Positions 41,374-49,721 of a DNA stretch of 64,000 nt are shown piece by piece. Made by a program: the position numbers and the translations under genes. How positions within the stretch are numbered: position 1 is the stretch's first letter; every line of letters begins with the position of its first letter. The notes beneath the pieces were generated by a model. The model saw nothing but the letters and a program-made list of their open reading frames with translations, did not search any database and was not told the DNA's origin. This DNA is from Acidobacteriota bacterium (GTDB lineage: Bacteria > Acidobacteriota > Terriglobia > Terriglobales > Acidobacteriaceae), in assembly GCA_018268895.1 (NCBI GenBank), contig JAFDVP010000014.1, positions 1 through 64,000 of the forward strand. Reading direction: 5' to 3'.

Positions 41374-42240
41374 ATGGCTTCGTTGTGGAAGAGTACGGCG
41401 ACTACGCTTGAGATGATCAAGTGGGAGCACTCGGTCTTTGCACTGCCCTTTGCGTTGACGGGAGCAGTGCTGGCTGCCGGGGCGTGGCCGTCACTGCGCG
41501 TTCTTGGTTGGATCGTCGTCTGCATGGTTGCGGCGCGATCGGCTGCAATGGCGTTCAACCGGCTTGTGGATGCAAAGCTGGATGCGGACAATCCTCGCAC
41601 TGCAATGCGAGCACTTCCCGCTGGAACGCTGACAGGCGGCTTTGTTACGGGCTTTGTACTAGTCTCTTCCGCGGTATTTTTTCTTGGCGCGGCGATGCTC
41701 AACAGGCTCACGCTTGCGCTTGCGCCCCTGGCCCTGGCAGTAGTGCTGGCTTACAGCTACATGAAGCGAGTCACCCGCTGGTCGCACCTTGTGTTGGGGC
41801 TGGCGCTGGGGATTGCTCCATCGGCTGCATGGATTGCCGTCCGTGGATCGCTCGACGCACGCATCGTTGTACTGACGCTGGCGGTGTTGCTGTGGGTCGG
41901 CGGCTTCGACGTTCTCTATGCCTGCCAGGACTTTGAGCATGATCGCAAGGTCGGGTTGAACAGTGTGCCGCAGGCCTTTGGCGTCGAGGGAGCGTTCTGG
42001 GTCGCGCGTGCCATGCATTTCGGAATGCTGGGGCTGCTGTGCTGGCTGGTGGTTCTCTTCGGATTGGGGAAGGTAGCTGTGGCGGGTGTTGCTGTTGTTG
42101 CTCTGCTATTGCTGTACGAGCATACGATCATCTCGCCGAAGGACCTGAGACGTATGAATGCGGCGTTCTTTACACTGAACGGCGTTATCTCGGTTGTCTT
42201 CTTCGGGTTCGTTGCGGCGGATGTTCTGCTGCGACGTTAA
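41374..42240 (+). CDS. UbiA-family prenyltransferase (menaquinone-type)
   Basis: A 288-residue membrane enzyme with about eight hydrophobic segments and the two Asp-rich motifs of UbiA enzymes: NRLVDAKLDADNPRTAMR (first) and YACQDFEHDRKVGLNSVP (second). Known role: attaches a polyprenyl chain to an aromatic acid in quinone synthesis. The motifs match the UbiA/MqnP group rather than MenA. Acidobacteria use menaquinone, so a futalosine-pathway MqnP function is possible, but I cannot separate the two. Confidence 0.85.
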   Translation: MASLWKSTATTLEMIKWEHSVFALPFALTGAVLAAGAWPSLRVLGWIVVCMVAARSAAMAFNRLVDAKLDADNPRTAMRALPAGTLTGGFVTGFVLVSSAVFFLGAAMLNRLTLALAPLALAVVLAYSYMKRVTRWSHLVLGLALGIAPSAAWIAVRGSLDARIVVLTLAVLLWVGGFDVLYACQDFEHDRKVGLNSVPQAFGVEGAFWVARAMHFGMLGLLCWLVVLFGLGKVAVAGVAVVALLLLYEHTIISPKDLRRMNAAFFTLNGVISVVFFGFVAADVLLRR

Positions 42241-42247
42241 AGGAAAT

Positions 42248-42272
42248 GGCCCGCCGATACGGGCGGCGGGCC
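42248..42272 (-). terminator. Terminator between converging genes
   Basis: Stem GGCCCGCC (42248-42255) and GGCGGGCC (42265-42272), loop of 9 bases. Read on the minus strand a T-rich stretch follows, so it best serves csbD; it lies also just after the UbiA stop. Confidence 0.75.
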
Positions 42273-42315
42273 GGTACAACAATCGAACTTACCAACTTAG
42301 GATGCGAGACCCCGG

Positions 42316-42651
42316 CTAAGCGTTGTCTTTGTGCCGGAATGAATCGATCTTTTCGCTGATGCTGTTCTTGATGTTCTGTGCCGTGTTGACGACCTCATCG
42401 CGAAGCTGCTCGACTTTCTCCTCCGCACGAGCCTTCAGATCGTCCTTGCTGGCGTCGGCTTGAGCAGAAGCATTGTCACGGCGCTCGCTTGCAGCATCCT
42501 TGATTTTTCCCCAGGTCTCTTTTGCCGCGCCTTTGATCTGATCCGCTGCGCCGGAGTTGGCAAGGTTCTGATTGCCAAATGTCTCTCCTGCCTTTTGCTT
42601 GATGGCGCCTGCTGCCTGTTCAAATTTTCCTGCGATGGTTTCTTTGTTCAT
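42316..42651 (-). CDS. CsbD-family stress protein with helical tail
   Basis: A 111-residue CsbD-like protein. Residues 1-50 are the CsbD domain (MNKETIAGKFEQAAGAIKQK, then AADQIKGAAKETWGKIKDAA); the rest is a long amphipathic, charged helix (LKARAEEKVEQLRDEVVNTA). CsbD proteins are stress-induced and abundant, of unknown mechanism. Start ATG 42651, where family similarity begins; an ATG 12 bases upstream is possible. The neighbour on the same strand is a small lmo0937-type membrane peptide, also a stress type. Confidence 0.85.
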   Translation of the reverse strand: MNKETIAGKFEQAAGAIKQKAGETFGNQNLANSGAADQIKGAAKETWGKIKDAASERRDNASAQADASKDDLKARAEEKVEQLRDEVVNTAQNIKNSISEKIDSFRHKDNA

Positions 42652-42701
42652 GGTCGACTCCATACTTCTACAGCGGTTGGGCTGCTTTTGCGTGTTGACA
42701 G

Positions 42702-42851
42702 CTATAGAGCTCTGCGGCCGGACAACAGGTTGAAGATAAGAACGATAAGAGCCAGAACGAGGAGGATATGGATCCAGCCGCCCATGGTGTAGCTGCTCAC
42801 TAGTCCCAGAACCCAGAGAATGAAAAGTATGATGGTGATCGTCCAGAGCAT
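42702..42851 (-). CDS. Small lmo0937-family membrane protein
   Basis: A 49-residue protein of two transmembrane helices (MLWTITIILFILWVLGLV and IHILLVLALIVLIFNLL) joined by SSYTMGGW, with basic GRRAL at the end: the lmo0937 pattern. The start has TAGGAG 10 bases before ATG 42851. It is short enough to be missed by gene callers. It sits 50 bases upstream of csbD on the same strand and is probably cotranscribed. Function unknown; members are envelope-stress associated. Confidence 0.85.
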   Translation of the reverse strand: MLWTITIILFILWVLGLVSSYTMGGWIHILLVLALIVLIFNLLSGRRAL

Positions 42852-43005
42852 GTTGGCTCGCTCCTAGATGGATTTGGCACAAGAATATCGCGCACTTTGA
42901 GCTCATCGCGCCTCGTTCTACGCGGCTTCCGAGTTGTAAGTTGCCTTGTTCTTCCACGAGGTTGCCATTGCTCCGAATAAAATGAAATTCAAACGGAGGC
43001 AACCT

Positions 43006-43842
43006 TTGCGTATAGCGATTCAAGGCGAGGCAGGTTCCAACAGCCACATGGCAACCGTGGCGATGCTGGGCAACGAGATAGCAGATCTGAACATCGTGCC
43101 TTGCACGGTCTCGGCCGAGGTGATGGCTCGCGTCATGGCCGGCGAGGTCGATGCCGCTGTGCTGCCGATCGAGAACAGCCTTCACGGCTCAGTCGCTGAA
43201 CACTACGACCTCCTTCTCGAACTGGATATAAGAGTCGAGCGTGAGAGTCTGCTGCGCATTCGTCATAACCTGATCGCTGCTCCGGGAGTGCTGCTGGGCG
43301 ATGTGAAACATGTCATCTCGCACCCCGTCGCTCTATCGCAATGCAGACGATTCTTCGCCACGCATCCTGAGTTCGATGTGATGCCTTTTTACGACACAGC
43401 CGGGTCAGTCAAACACGTGGTGGCCAGAGGCATGAAGGACACAGCAGGTGTGGCTCCTGAACTGGCGGCCAGGGAGTATGGCGCAAACGTCCTGCTGGCC
43501 GGTATCGAGGACAATGAACAGAACTTCACCCGATTTCATCTGATCCGGCGAACGCAGGACGGCCCTTTGCTGCCTTCGAGGGAGCCGGACAACAAGATGA
43601 GCCTTGCGTTCGCGATCGACCACAGGCCGGGAATGCTGGTGGCTGCTCTGGAACTGCTGGCGTCGGCGGGGGTGAACCTCACAAAGATCGAATCGCGCCC
43701 CGTGCCGGGCAGCCCGTGGGAATACGTCTTCTACGTCGACGGGCGGTTCGATTCTCCGGAGAAGGCTGAGGCGGCGGTAGCTGCGCTGACAGAGCACTGC
43801 CGGATGGTGAAGCTGCTGGGGCGGTACCGGGCGGCGGAGTAA
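43006..43842 (+). CDS. pheA: Prephenate dehydratase
   Basis: A 278-residue prephenate dehydratase (prephenate to phenylpyruvate, phenylalanine synthesis). Catalytic domain: IAIQGEAGSNSHMA, VLPIENSLHGSVAEHYD and the TRF catalytic motif in NEQNFTRFHLIRR; a C-terminal ACT regulatory domain (MLVAALELLASAGVNLTKIE with SRPVPGSPWEYVFYVD) gives phenylalanine feedback. I start at TTG 43006 with GGAGG 6 bases before; ATG 42982 is possible. No chorismate mutase domain. Confidence 0.93.
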   Translation: MRIAIQGEAGSNSHMATVAMLGNEIADLNIVPCTVSAEVMARVMAGEVDAAVLPIENSLHGSVAEHYDLLLELDIRVERESLLRIRHNLIAAPGVLLGDVKHVISHPVALSQCRRFFATHPEFDVMPFYDTAGSVKHVVARGMKDTAGVAPELAAREYGANVLLAGIEDNEQNFTRFHLIRRTQDGPLLPSREPDNKMSLAFAIDHRPGMLVAALELLASAGVNLTKIESRPVPGSPWEYVFYVDGRFDSPEKAEAAVAALTEHCRMVKLLGRYRAAE

Positions 43843-44292
43843 TGCCCCCCCCATACTTATTCTGTAAAGTATTCAATTAATTGAGTTTACCTGATGGTAT
43901 CCGGATGAAGTCCTGAATACAGGTAAGTTATCGGCAAAGTATTGATTCTGGACGATTTAACGAAGTATGCTCAAGGGGGAGCCGCCATACTTTGCTTTGT
44001 AGTTCCAGTCTAGCAAGCGGAGGGCAGCGAATCGGCAACTTTGCCTGTTGTTATATTTGTTTTGTTTTCAATGGTTTATGCACAATTTGCAGTTTTTGGG
44101 GGCTTGACAGGTATGAGATGGGAGTAGAGTGGGAGGCCCACTGTTGAATTGTGGCTATCTGCCGATGACGGCAGAGGCGGCGATGGCGTCTGAATGGAAT
44201 ATATGTTCGAGTTCGGGTCGTTCTGGTAGGGTTTGCGACTTATACAACAGTTGCTGCATCCTATAGCTGATAATTTGATAGAAGGACACTCA
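43843..44292 (+). promoter_or_regulatory. AT-rich 450-base region upstream of lon
   Basis: No gene is supportable here. It contains a perfect 12-base palindrome TCAATTAATTGA (43873-43884), five AAGTAT/ATACTT hexamers within about 140 bases (43851-43995), and a candidate sigma-70 promoter TTGACA (44104-44109) with TAGAGT 15 bases on. The region is markedly less GC-rich than the genome and likely holds complex control of lon. No sigma-32 or HAIR/CIRCE-like site is clear to me. Confidence 0.5.
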
Positions 44293-46737
44293 ATGGCAAA
44301 CGACTTCGTAAGTGTTATCAAGCCGACGGCAAAGACAACTGAGGGTGGGGAGGGTACAAACGATAAGCGGCCGGTACCGGTTTTGCCGGTGCGCGATACG
44401 GTCCTGTTTCCCCATGCTGTGCTTCCGCTAACGGTTGGGCGGGAGAGCTCGATTCAACTGATCCAGTCGCTGGGGGAGGAGAAGTCGATCCTGGTGGTAG
44501 CGCAGCGTGATGCTCGACAGGACACCCCGCAGGCGTCGGATATGTATGCGATCGGCACGCGGGCGACGGTGCACAAGGTCGTGAAGATGCCGAACCAGAG
44601 CCTGTTCGTCTTCACGGAGGGCAACGAGCGCGTCCACCTGGGCGAGTTCGCGCAGACGACTCCGTTCATGACGGCGGAGTATGAGGTGATCGGCGAGGCG
44701 GATCCGGAGAAGACGCCGGAGAACGAGGCTCTCGAGCGCAATGTGGTGAGCCAGTTCCAGCAGATTGTGACCTCGTCGCCGACGCTGTCGGACGACCTGC
44801 AGACGATCGCAATTAACATCGAAGAGCCGGGGCGGCTGGCTGACTTTATTGCCGCGTCGCTGCCTTTTTTGACGACGACGGACAAGCAGGAGCTGCTGGA
44901 GACCCCCGATGTGGCCAAGCGGCTGGAGCGGATCAACAAGCTGCTGGCAAAGGAGCTTGAGGTCCAGCAGCTGCGCAACAAGATCCAGACGGAGGTGCAG
45001 GACTCGGTGCAGCAGTCGCAGCGGGACTACTACCTGCGCGAGCAACTGAAGGCGATCCAGAAGGAGCTGGGCGATCTCGACGATACGCAGAAGGACATTG
45101 CGGAGCTGAAGGAGAAGATCGAGGCTGCCGGGATGCCGGAGGACGTGAAGAAGGAGACGCTGAAGGAGCTGGGACGGCTGAGCCGGATGAATCCTGCGGC
45201 GGCGGATTATGGCCTGACGCGGAATTATGTGGAGTGGCTGGCGGTTCTTCCGTGGTCGAAGACTTCTTCGGGCGAGGTGGACATCCTGAAGGCAAAGGAG
45301 ATTCTGGATGCGGACCACTATGGCCTGAAGAAGGTGAAAGACCGCATTCTGGACTACCTCTCCGTGCGTCGTTTGAAGCCGGACATGAAGGGACCGATCC
45401 TGTGCTTTGTCGGGCCTCCGGGCGTGGGCAAGACTTCGCTTGGGCGGTCGATTGCGAAGGCGCTGGACCGGAAGTTTTCACGTATCTCGCTTGGCGGCAT
45501 GCACGACGAGGCGGAGATTCGCGGACATCGCCGGACGTACATCGGCGCGCTGCCAGGACAGATCATTCAGCACCTGAAGAGGGTGGAGGTCAAGGACCCG
45601 GTCTTCATGCTGGACGAGATCGACAAGCTGGGGAGGGACTTCAGGGGCGATCCTGCATCTGCCCTTCTTGAGACGCTGGACCCGGAGCAGAATAATACGT
45701 TCCGCGACAACTATCTCGACCAGCCGTTCGACCTGAGCAAGGTTCTGTTTATCTGCACGGCGAACCAGTTGGACACGATTCCCGGTCCGCTGCTGGACCG
45801 TATGGAGATCATCGAGCTGACGGGCTATACGGAAGAGGAGAAGGCGAACATTGCCATCAAGTACCTGATTCCGCGGCAGACGAAGGAGAACGGCATCACG
45901 CCGGAGCAGATCGACTTCCCGATCGAGAGTGTGCGGCTGGTGGCGCGGCACTATACGCGTGAAGCCGGTGTGCGCAAGCTCGAGCAGCAGATAGGAACGA
46001 TCTGCCGCAAGGTGGCGCGACGCATCGCCGAGGGTAAGTTGGCCAAGGTGACGATTACGCCTGAGGTGATTCACGAGTTTCTTGGCGGGATCAAGGTCCG
46101 GGTGGACACGGAGATCGCCGAGAGAACGAAGCGTCCGGGCGTGGCGGTTGGCCTGGCGTGGACGCCTGCGGGAGGCGACGTGCTCTTCATCGAAGCCAAC
46201 AAGATGAAGGGCAAGGGAGGGTTCACGATTACGGGCCAGATTGGCGACGTGATGAAGGAGAGCATGCAGGCCGCGTTGACCTGGGTGCGTTCGAACGCCT
46301 CTTCGCTTGGGCTGGAGGAGGACTTCACGAAGGATGTGGATCTGCACATTCACGTGCCGGCGGGAGCGATCCCGAAGGATGGTCCATCGGCCGGAGTTAC
46401 GATGGCGACTGCGTTGGTGAGTCTGTTGACGGACACGCCGGTGCATCCTCTGACCGCGATGACGGGCGAGATCACGCTGAGCGGCAACGTGCTGCCGGTG
46501 GGAGGCATCAAGGAGAAGTTCCTTGCGGCCAAACGCGCGGGAGTGCGGGACGTGATTCTTCCGCTGGAGTGCAAGACGCAGGTGGAGGAAGACCTGGCGC
46601 CGGACCAGATCGATGGCGTGAAGATCCACTATGCAACGAGGATCGAGCAGGTTCTCGCAGTCGCCCTGCCGAAGACGGTGCAGGAGGTTGTGGAGGACGA
46701 GGCGGTTCGCGAAGAGGTAATCCACGCTGGAGTGTAA
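44293..46737 (+). CDS. lon: ATP-dependent protease Lon
   Basis: An 814-residue LonA. N-terminal substrate-binding domain (VLPVRDTVLFPHAVLPLTVG), AAA+ domain with Walker A GPPGVGKTSLGRSIA and PVFMLDEIDKLG, and the Ser-Lys protease domain with catalytic Ser in PKDGPSAGVTMATA and Lys in LPVGGIKEKFLAAKRAG. It degrades misfolded and regulatory proteins. Start ATG 44293 with GAAGGA upstream; the frame is open 20 codons further into the control region. A terminator follows. Confidence 0.97.
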   Translation: MANDFVSVIKPTAKTTEGGEGTNDKRPVPVLPVRDTVLFPHAVLPLTVGRESSIQLIQSLGEEKSILVVAQRDARQDTPQASDMYAIGTRATVHKVVKMPNQSLFVFTEGNERVHLGEFAQTTPFMTAEYEVIGEADPEKTPENEALERNVVSQFQQIVTSSPTLSDDLQTIAINIEEPGRLADFIAASLPFLTTTDKQELLETPDVAKRLERINKLLAKELEVQQLRNKIQTEVQDSVQQSQRDYYLREQLKAIQKELGDLDDTQKDIAELKEKIEAAGMPEDVKKETLKELGRLSRMNPAAADYGLTRNYVEWLAVLPWSKTSSGEVDILKAKEILDADHYGLKKVKDRILDYLSVRRLKPDMKGPILCFVGPPGVGKTSLGRSIAKALDRKFSRISLGGMHDEAEIRGHRRTYIGALPGQIIQHLKRVEVKDPVFMLDEIDKLGRDFRGDPASALLETLDPEQNNTFRDNYLDQPFDLSKVLFICTANQLDTIPGPLLDRMEIIELTGYTEEEKANIAIKYLIPRQTKENGITPEQIDFPIESVRLVARHYTREAGVRKLEQQIGTICRKVARRIAEGKLAKVTITPEVIHEFLGGIKVRVDTEIAERTKRPGVAVGLAWTPAGGDVLFIEANKMKGKGGFTITGQIGDVMKESMQAALTWVRSNASSLGLEEDFTKDVDLHIHVPAGAIPKDGPSAGVTMATALVSLLTDTPVHPLTAMTGEITLSGNVLPVGGIKEKFLAAKRAGVRDVILPLECKTQVEEDLAPDQIDGVKIHYATRIEQVLAVALPKTVQEVVEDEAVREEVIHAGV

Positions 46738-46764
46738 GACTGTGGGTGGATGTTGATGAGAGAG

Positions 46765-46797
46765 GCGGTTCGGGTTTTACCCGGGCCGCTTTTCGTT
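46765..46797 (+). terminator. Intrinsic terminator of lon
   Basis: Stem GCGGTTCGGG (46765-46774) and CCCGGGCCGC (46780-46789), two G-U pairs, 5-base loop, then TTTTCGTTTT. It lies 28 bases after the lon stop. Confidence 0.85.
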
Positions 46798-46814
46798 TTG
46801 GCGGAGAGTTGTTG

Positions 46815-46849
46815 AAAGCGGATTCTCCGCTTCGCTGCGGAATGACAAA
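46815..46849 (+). repeat. Dispersed intergenic repeat, copy 2
   Basis: GGATTCTCCGCTTCGCTGCG then GAATGACAAAG, downstream of lon. It is related to copies 1, 3 and 4 by the GGATTCTxCGC start and the ATGACA/G end; this copy also forms a small CCGC/GCGG hairpin. Confidence 0.5.
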
Positions 46850-46883
46850 GGAAAGGCGTTCTGTTTTGTAAAGTGGTGACGCG

Positions 46884-47420
46884 ATGATGACGGTTGGACA
46901 TTCGACGCTGGGGATTGAGGCGTTTTTGCGCGCGTTGAAGGAGAACGGCGTGGAGACGCTGGTCGATGTACGGAGGTTTCCGGGGTCGCGGCGGTATCCG
47001 CAGTTTTCACAGGCGGCGTTGTTCAGGTCGCTGGAGGGTGTCGGGATTCGCGGAGTTTGGCGCGAGGGGTTGGGAGGACGCAGGACTCCAGTGAAGGAAA
47101 GTATGAATACGGCGTGGCGGAACGAGAGCTTTCGCGGGTATGCGGACTATATGCAGACGGAGGCGTTTCAGCGAGAGATCGACTGGCTGGTGGGGCTGCG
47201 GGAGATCGATCGGACGGTGGTGATGTGCGCGGAGGCGGTGCCGTGGCGGTGTCATCGGTCGTTGATTGCGGATGCCGTGCTGGCGCGTGGGGTGGGTGTG
47301 GAGGATATCTTCGTAAAGCCGGATGGCGAGAGCGTGCGGAAACCGCGGGCGATGACGGACTTTGCCGAGGTGCGGCAGGGGCGCGTGGTGTATCCGGGTA
47401 AGCCGGTGTTGTTTGGATGA
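46884..47420 (+). CDS. DUF488-family protein
   Basis: A 178-residue protein of the DUF488 family: MTVGHSTLGIEAFLRALKEN and TLVDVRRFPGSRRYPQF at the N-terminus, then VVMCAEAVPWRCHRSLIAD with the conserved Cys-His pair. The family's function is unknown, with hints of redox or nucleic-acid work. It overlaps the next gene by four bases (ATGA), so they are coupled. ATG 46887 is an alternative start. Confidence 0.87.
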   Translation: MMTVGHSTLGIEAFLRALKENGVETLVDVRRFPGSRRYPQFSQAALFRSLEGVGIRGVWREGLGGRRTPVKESMNTAWRNESFRGYADYMQTEAFQREIDWLVGLREIDRTVVMCAEAVPWRCHRSLIADAVLARGVGVEDIFVKPDGESVRKPRAMTDFAEVRQGRVVYPGKPVLFG

Positions 47421-47869
47421 GTACTCCTCGCGATGCGTTTGAGCAGGGAGGGAAGTTGGAAGTGAAGGCGAAGAGAGTGACTGGAAGAGGAGCCGCGAAG
47501 GCGCCGCGGTCGATGCCGGCGGCGGGAAGAGATCCGAAGGGTGGGCTTACGGAGCTGGGGCGTGAGTTTTATAGGCTAAGAGATGGAGCAAATCTGAAGC
47601 CGGGAGTGAAGGGGCCTGCGGATACTCCGGAGAAGATGAGGCGCAAGGGGTCTTTCCTGGTGAGGATGTTTACGAACCCGAGCGGTCCGATGGTGAGGAA
47701 TGGGAAGCCGACAAGACTGGCGTTGAGCGCGAACGCGTGGGGCGAACCCATACCAAAATCGGTGGAAGAGGCATATGCGCTAGCGGTGGAAGGTAGAAAG
47801 TTGTTGGAGAAGTACCGTGAAACGAAAGCGGCGGAGCAGAAAGCCAAGCGGGGCAAGGCCAGAGAGTAA
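47417..47869 (+). CDS. DUF6321-like small basic protein
   Basis: A 150-residue basic protein. The core, GGLTELGREFYRLRDGANLK, PGVKGPADTPEKMRRKGSF and GPMVRNGKPTRLALSANAWG, is the DUF6321 pattern, as I recall it, also seen in phage proteins. The N-terminal 40 residues and the C-terminus (KKAKRG-like, rich in Lys/Ala/Glu) are low-complexity. It is coupled to the DUF488 gene. Function unknown; a nucleic-acid-binding role fits the charge. Confidence 0.65.
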   Translation: MSTPRDAFEQGGKLEVKAKRVTGRGAAKAPRSMPAAGRDPKGGLTELGREFYRLRDGANLKPGVKGPADTPEKMRRKGSFLVRMFTNPSGPMVRNGKPTRLALSANAWGEPIPKSVEEAYALAVEGRKLLEKYRETKAAEQKAKRGKARE

Positions 47870-47922
47870 TCGTTTTGTGACGAGAAGGAGTCAAAGATCT
47901 GAGGTCGCGTATTCTGCTGAAG

Positions 47923-48159
47923 ATGCGTGTGCGTGTGCTCTATTTTGGTGTGTTGAAGGAAACTCTTGGCCGGGAGAGCGAGATGGTCGATCTGGCTGAG
48001 GGCGCGTGTGTGGCGGATGTGTTGGCACGGTTTGGGAACGAGGAGCAGATGCGGTCGATTGCGGTGGCGGTCAATCACGAGTATGCGCGCCGGGAGGATG
48101 TGTTGCGGGATGGGGATGAGGTGGCTCTGCTGCCTCCGGTGAGCGGAGGTGTTAGATGA
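47923..48159 (+). CDS. moaD: MoaD, molybdopterin synthase sulfur carrier
   Basis: A 78-residue ubiquitin-like protein of molybdopterin synthase. MRVRVLYFGVLKETLGRES and DGDEVALLPPVSGG are typical. MoaD normally ends in the Gly-Gly whose C-terminus is adenylated and thiocarboxylated; here two residues, Val-Arg, follow (ends VSGGVR). Whether they are cut off or the protein is inactive is open. It overlaps moaE by four bases, which places the enzyme's two subunits together. Confidence 0.88.
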   Translation: MRVRVLYFGVLKETLGRESEMVDLAEGACVADVLARFGNEEQMRSIAVAVNHEYARREDVLRDGDEVALLPPVSGGVR

Positions 48160-48602
48160 GGATCGAAATCGTCGATGCGCCGATTGTTGCAGACGAGATT
48201 GTTGCCGCGATGAAGGCTGGCAGCGATGGCGCTGTGTGTGTGTTCGACGGGATCGTTCGCGATAACACGCGCGGGAGGAAGACGCTGCACCTGGACTATG
48301 AAGCCTATCGCGAGATGGCATTGGCGCAGATGAATGCGCTGGCAGTGGAGGCGGTGGAGAGGTTTGGCGTGCGCGATGTGGCGCTGGTGCATCGGCTGGG
48401 ACGGCTGTTGGTGGGGGAGACGAGTGTGCTGATCGTGGTGGCGTCGGCGCATCGCGGCGCTGCGTTCGATGCGTGCCGGTGGCTGATCGATACGCTCAAG
48501 AAGACGGTGCCGATCTGGAAGAAGGAACAGTTTGTGGACGGAGCGGTGTGGGCGGATGGCGAGCCGTTTCCTGAAGAGATTGCTCCGGGTGGGCGCGTGT
48601 GA
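48156..48602 (+). CDS. moaE: MoaE, molybdopterin synthase catalytic subunit
   Basis: A 148-residue MoaE that joins two thiolates to precursor Z to give molybdopterin. Motifs: FDGIVRDNTRGRKTLHLDYE, VHRLGRLLVGETSVLIVVAS, AHRGAAFDACRWLIDTLK and VPIWKKE with the catalytic Lys. Starts in the moaD stop (ATGA). Ends by overlapping the VWFA gene (TGATG). Confidence 0.93.
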   Translation: MRIEIVDAPIVADEIVAAMKAGSDGAVCVFDGIVRDNTRGRKTLHLDYEAYREMALAQMNALAVEAVERFGVRDVALVHRLGRLLVGETSVLIVVASAHRGAAFDACRWLIDTLKKTVPIWKKEQFVDGAVWADGEPFPEEIAPGGRV

Positions 48603-49591
48603 TGAGAGTGGCGGGAGTGGTGCTGGGGGCAGCGCTTTTGATGCAGGCTCCGATTGTGCGGCGGCCTCCGATGAAGCCGGTGCAGCCGGATGAGGAGTCG
48701 CAGCAGCCTGTTGGGCAAGGGAAGACGGACGAGGGCAAGGTCCCGACGATTCGCGTGGAGTCGCGGCTGGTGAATGTGGCGGTGAACGTCGTCGATAAGA
48801 CGGGAGCGCCGGTGGGTGGTTTGCAGCAGGGCGACTTCGAGGTACTGGAGGACGGCAAGCCGCAGAAGATCGCTTACTTTGAAAAGGAGTCGACGACACC
48901 TCTTTCGATTGTGCTGGCGATCGATGCGAGTGAGAGTGTGCTGCGGAACGAGAGCCTGGAGAAGAATGCGGCGAAGCGTTTTGTGAATACGCTGCTGCGC
49001 GAGCAGGATGAGCTGGACCTGATGGACTTCTCGGATACGGTGCGCGAGATTGTGCCGTTTACCAATCAGAAGAAAAAGATTGAGGCGGGTCTGAACCAGA
49101 TCCAGCGAGGAGCGGAGACAGCGCTGTTTGACGCTATCTATCTGGCTTCGGACCGTCTGTCGCAGACAAGAAACGATGCCGGTCGAAGGCGCGTGCTGGT
49201 GTTGATTACGGACGGTTCGGACACGGCGAAGCGCTCGCGCTATGGACAGGCGCTCGAAGAGGCGCAGAGAGCGGGCGCGATGATCTACTCGATCATTATC
49301 GTGCCGGTGTGGGCGGACGCGGGGCGAGATACCGGCGGAGAGCATGCGCTGGTGCAGTTGTCGAATGACACGGGAGGAAAGTATTTCTACGTGGAAGACA
49401 AGAAGGACCTGGAGCCTGCGTTTGCGCGGGTCTCGGATGACCTGCGGACGCAGTATGTGATCGGCTACTACGCTCCGCAGCGGGGCAGAGATACTTCGTT
49501 TCGTTCGGTGAAAGTGCGGATGAAGGACCCGGCGCTGGGGAAGAAGTATGATCTGCGGCACAGAAGCGGGTACTACGCGGATGGAAGGTAG
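48602..49591 (+). CDS. VWFA-related secreted protein, Acidobacteria type
   Basis: A 329-residue exported protein of the acidobacterial VWFA-related class (TIGR03436). Signal peptide (residues 1 to about 16), then the conserved VNVAVNVVDKTGAPVGGLQQ with GDFEVLEDGKPQKIAYFEKE, and a VWA domain with MIDAS DASESV and ITDGSDTAKRS. The family is expanded in Acidobacteria and of unknown role. It overlaps moaE, but a link to Moco is doubtful. The start GTG 48599 is equally possible. Confidence 0.88.
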   Translation: MRVAGVVLGAALLMQAPIVRRPPMKPVQPDEESQQPVGQGKTDEGKVPTIRVESRLVNVAVNVVDKTGAPVGGLQQGDFEVLEDGKPQKIAYFEKESTTPLSIVLAIDASESVLRNESLEKNAAKRFVNTLLREQDELDLMDFSDTVREIVPFTNQKKKIEAGLNQIQRGAETALFDAIYLASDRLSQTRNDAGRRRVLVLITDGSDTAKRSRYGQALEEAQRAGAMIYSIIIVPVWADAGRDTGGEHALVQLSNDTGGKYFYVEDKKDLEPAFARVSDDLRTQYVIGYYAPQRGRDTSFRSVKVRMKDPALGKKYDLRHRSGYYADGR

Positions 49592-49624
49592 CAGCTAGTT
49601 TTGTGTATCGCTGCAAGTGAAAAT

Positions 49625-49671
49625 GCAGGTCCTTCGACTGCGCGGCTTTGCCGCTTCGCTCAGGATGACAA
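49625..49671 (+). repeat. Dispersed intergenic repeat, copy 3
   Basis: GGTCCTTCGACTGCGCGGCT then TTGCCGCTTCGCTCAGGATG ACA, between the VWFA gene and the phosphatase gene. It is the fullest copy and carries an inner GCGGC/GCCGC hairpin. Confidence 0.6.
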
Positions 49672-49721
49672 TCTCTCTCTAAAACTGAACAGCATTTAGA
49701 GTTGAAGTAAGAGGGATCACT

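Noticed and set aside
45478..46725. 415-codon minus-strand open frame
   Set aside because: Antisense to lon, with the composition of a shadow frame.
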